A stretch of DNA of 27,425 nucleotides from UBA4408 sp002389785 (lineage in GTDB: Bacteria > Bacteroidota > Bacteroidia > UBA4408): assembly GCA_035438985.1 (NCBI GenBank), contig DAORJK010000027.1, positions 1 to 27,425 of the forward strand, read 5' to 3'. The first letter of the stretch is position 1; each line of letters begins with the position of its first letter. Under the pieces are notes generated by a model. That model ran no database searches. It had not been told where the DNA came from and saw nothing but the letters and a program-made list of their open reading frames with translations. The position numbers and the translations under genes are program-made. Of the stretch, positions 25,946 through 27,425 are shown one piece after another.

Positions 25946-27205
25946 ATGCCAAAAAAAATTCTCTCATTAGATGGTGGCGGGTCCTGGGCCATTCTTCAAG
26001 CAATGGCTCTTAAGCACACGTATTCAAACACAGATATTGGCACTAATTGCCGCATGATTCTGAATCAGTTTGATCTCGTTGTAGCAAATTCCGGAGGCAG
26101 TTTGATGCTGGCTGCAATGATTGAACATGCAGATGAGGATATTGATGTTGTTATCGAAATGTTTAAAAATCCCGATATCCGTTCTAACGTCTTTAGCAAA
26201 CTGCGAATAGGGGAAAGGGCACCTGTTGAATTTTTGGCCCGAAGACTGGGTTTTGGCCCCAAATATAAGGCAAGTCGAAAGGACGAGGGTTTTAGGAAGG
26301 CTTTACCTACGAGGGGTAATATTGAATTACAAAAGATCAACCTCCAAGTTAATATCAAACCGAATATTCTTATTTGTGGCTTTGATTACGATCGGAATAG
26401 AGCAACATTCTTTCGCTCTCATGATGATCCTTCAAGCACGGAACCTGGTAAAATTTATGAATGCACACTGATCAATGCAATTAACGCATCAAGTAATGCT
26501 CCGGTCAATTATTTCAATGAACCAGTTAAGTTCAAATATGATGGAACTCAACATCGTTACTGGGATGGCGCTGTTGGCGGGAATAATAATCCTGTGTTAA
26601 TTGGTATAACTGAAGCTTTGGCCTTATGGGGTTTAAACGAGTTTCAAGTGCTAAGTATAGGAACGGGATGTAGCGTTCTTCCTGTTAAAGGATTCACCGT
26701 TACAGATAATTCAGAAAGAGCTGGCCTAGTAAAGGAACTTGAAGTACCTAAGTTTACGAAGGACATTTTGAAAATGTCTACATCAATTATCTCCGAACCT
26801 CCAGATGCGGCAAATTTCATGGCGCATATGATTCTTGGAGGAAAAGCTCAACCTACGAGCGACTCCAAACTAGTGCGAATGAATGTGCAGCTTCAGCCTA
26901 TTTTTGATAAGCAAAAAAATAAATGGTCTCTTCCAGCTAAAATGAGCGAGGAAGAGAAGAATACATTTATGTACCTAATTAATCTTGATATGGACGCTGT
27001 GGGTCAAACAGATGTTTTAAAAATAGAGCAATTGGGGAATTGGTGGATAAAGGATGTAGTTAGAAACCAGCCAATCCGGGTAGTAGGAAAAGAACTGGGA
27101 TGTTCTATTGGATTTTCTGAGTTTTCAGAAGCTAAGAGAACCTGGTTGAAGTGGAATGGCTTAGTTCCTAAAGAGGAAGGTGTGTTTCATTCTCAAGTTA
27201 CTTAA
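25946..27205 (+). CDS. Patatin-like phospholipase
   Basis: This is a lipid acyl hydrolase with a Ser-Asp dyad. The oxyanion-hole motif is DGGGSW (9-14), the nucleophile elbow is ANSGGS with S49 (A replaces the first G of G-x-S-x-G, which I recall as usual in one bacterial patatin subgroup), and the dyad aspartate is D207 in WDGAVGGNNNP. The LSIGTG strand follows at about 234-239. The 419 residues contain no membrane segment or signal peptide, so it acts from the cytoplasm, perhaps on the inner membrane. Patatins serve as effectors in CBASS defence (CapV), but no CD-NTase gene is present here. The residues after about 250 are not recognised and could hold a ligand-sensing part. Repeats of IS21-like type flank the gene on both sides. 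Confidence 0.88.
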   Translation: MPKKILSLDGGGSWAILQAMALKHTYSNTDIGTNCRMILNQFDLVVANSGGSLMLAAMIEHADEDIDVVIEMFKNPDIRSNVFSKLRIGERAPVEFLARRLGFGPKYKASRKDEGFRKALPTRGNIELQKINLQVNIKPNILICGFDYDRNRATFFRSHDDPSSTEPGKIYECTLINAINASSNAPVNYFNEPVKFKYDGTQHRYWDGAVGGNNNPVLIGITEALALWGLNEFQVLSIGTGCSVLPVKGFTVTDNSERAGLVKELEVPKFTKDILKMSTSIISEPPDAANFMAHMILGGKAQPTSDSKLVRMNVQLQPIFDKQKNKWSLPAKMSEEEKNTFMYLINLDMDAVGQTDVLKIEQLGNWWIKDVVRNQPIRVVGKELGCSIGFSEFSEAKRTWLKWNGLVPKEEGVFHSQVT

Positions 27206-27317
27206 TCCTAATATTTATTTATCAAGTGCTTGTTACTAGACAACACCTAACTATTGAGTGAAACCAGAGACGAATAATCTGAGTTTTTTAGAGCAACCTT
27301 AACTTATTTAATAAGAT

Positions 27318-27401
27318 ATGATACTAAATAAAATAGGAATTATAGCAGTGTTTTTGATTTTTCTGTTTTCAGTGCATAAACCGGTCAAACTGACCACCTG
27401 A
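27318..27401 (+). pseudogene. Truncated gene start interrupted by IS-like repeat
   Basis: An ATG at 27318 opens a frame that encodes a typical export signal (MILNKIGIIAVFLIFLFSVH) and then runs into the IS21-like repeat at 27381, stopping at 27399-27401 after only 27 residues. This looks like the N-terminus of a secreted or membrane protein cut by an insertion; chance cannot be excluded for such a short frame. Confidence 0.3.
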
Positions 27402-27425
27402 TTCCGGAGCAAATTGACCACCATT
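27381..27425. repeat. IS21-like reiterated end repeat, right of the patatin gene
   Basis: Two tandem units, CCGGTCAAACTGACCACC (27381-27398) and CCGGAGCAAATTGACCACC (27404-27422), match the reverse complement of the repeat at 25811. Reverse-complemented, the outermost ten bases AATGGTGGTC are identical to those of the left copy (25808-25817). The window ends here, so whether a transposase follows is unknown. The stretch 27206-27317 holds nothing else I can identify. Confidence 0.5.

Noticed and set aside
24908..27205. A complete CBASS or Thoeris operon
   Set aside because: No CD-NTase accompanies the patatin and no ThsA-like SIR2/SLOG or TM effector accompanies the TIR protein.
1..27425. A CRISPR array
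   Set aside because: No regularly spaced repeats of 20-40 bases with unique spacers occur; the tandem units at 25811 and 27381 are only two copies each.

Overview
The window looks like a chromosome segment of an AT-rich member of the Bacteroidota. The support is direct: two proteins end in type A sorting domains of the type IX secretion system (T9SS), a secreted protein carries GEVED domains, a histidine kinase has the TPR architecture common in this phylum, Shine-Dalgarno sequences are scarce, and one good match to the Bacteroidota promoter (TTG-N19-TAnnTTTG) is present. I cannot name the genus.

Positions 1-11134 look like ordinary chromosome. On the minus strand are the start of a secreted GEVED/Ig-like protein (cut by the window edge) and a likely operon: dipeptide epimerase, KirBac-type potassium channel, peptidase T. 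On the plus strand are a cytoplasmic GH13 alpha-glucosidase/amylase and a PolX-PHP protein whose polymerase active site has lost all three catalytic aspartates while its PHP nuclease site is intact. A minus-strand two-component pair follows (TPR histidine kinase and LuxR-type regulator).

At 11459-11515 lies the 3' part of a tRNA-Leu(CAA) gene on the minus strand, from anticodon loop to acceptor stem, followed by its hairpin terminator but with no 5' half. This is what a tyrosine-recombinase element leaves at its distal end. I read everything to the right as integrated DNA that continues past the window, where an intact tRNA-Leu and an integrase would be expected. Beside the scar are short direct repeats. 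Then comes a compact plus-strand mobilisation operon: a 4-TM protein, a VWA-like lipoprotein, an unlisted 51-residue membrane peptide, a VirD4/TraG coupling ATPase, a MobC-like protein, a relaxase and an ArdC-like antirestriction protein. Most of these genes overlap or abut. No type IV secretion channel or integrase is visible, so within this window it resembles a mobilisable rather than a self-transmissible element.

From 17752 on is cargo: two T9SS-secreted proteins (471 and 1819 residues, the second a mosaic with a beta-helix), a terminator, a short stretch with three consecutive hairpins, a TIR-TPR protein and a patatin-like phospholipase. The last two have effector chemistries typical of anti-phage systems (NAD+ cleavage, membrane lipid hydrolysis), but no cyclic-nucleotide synthase or other sensor is present, so a defence role is inference. 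The patatin gene is flanked by oppositely oriented repeats resembling the reiterated ends of IS21-family elements, and a truncated signal-peptide reading frame runs into the right-hand copy.
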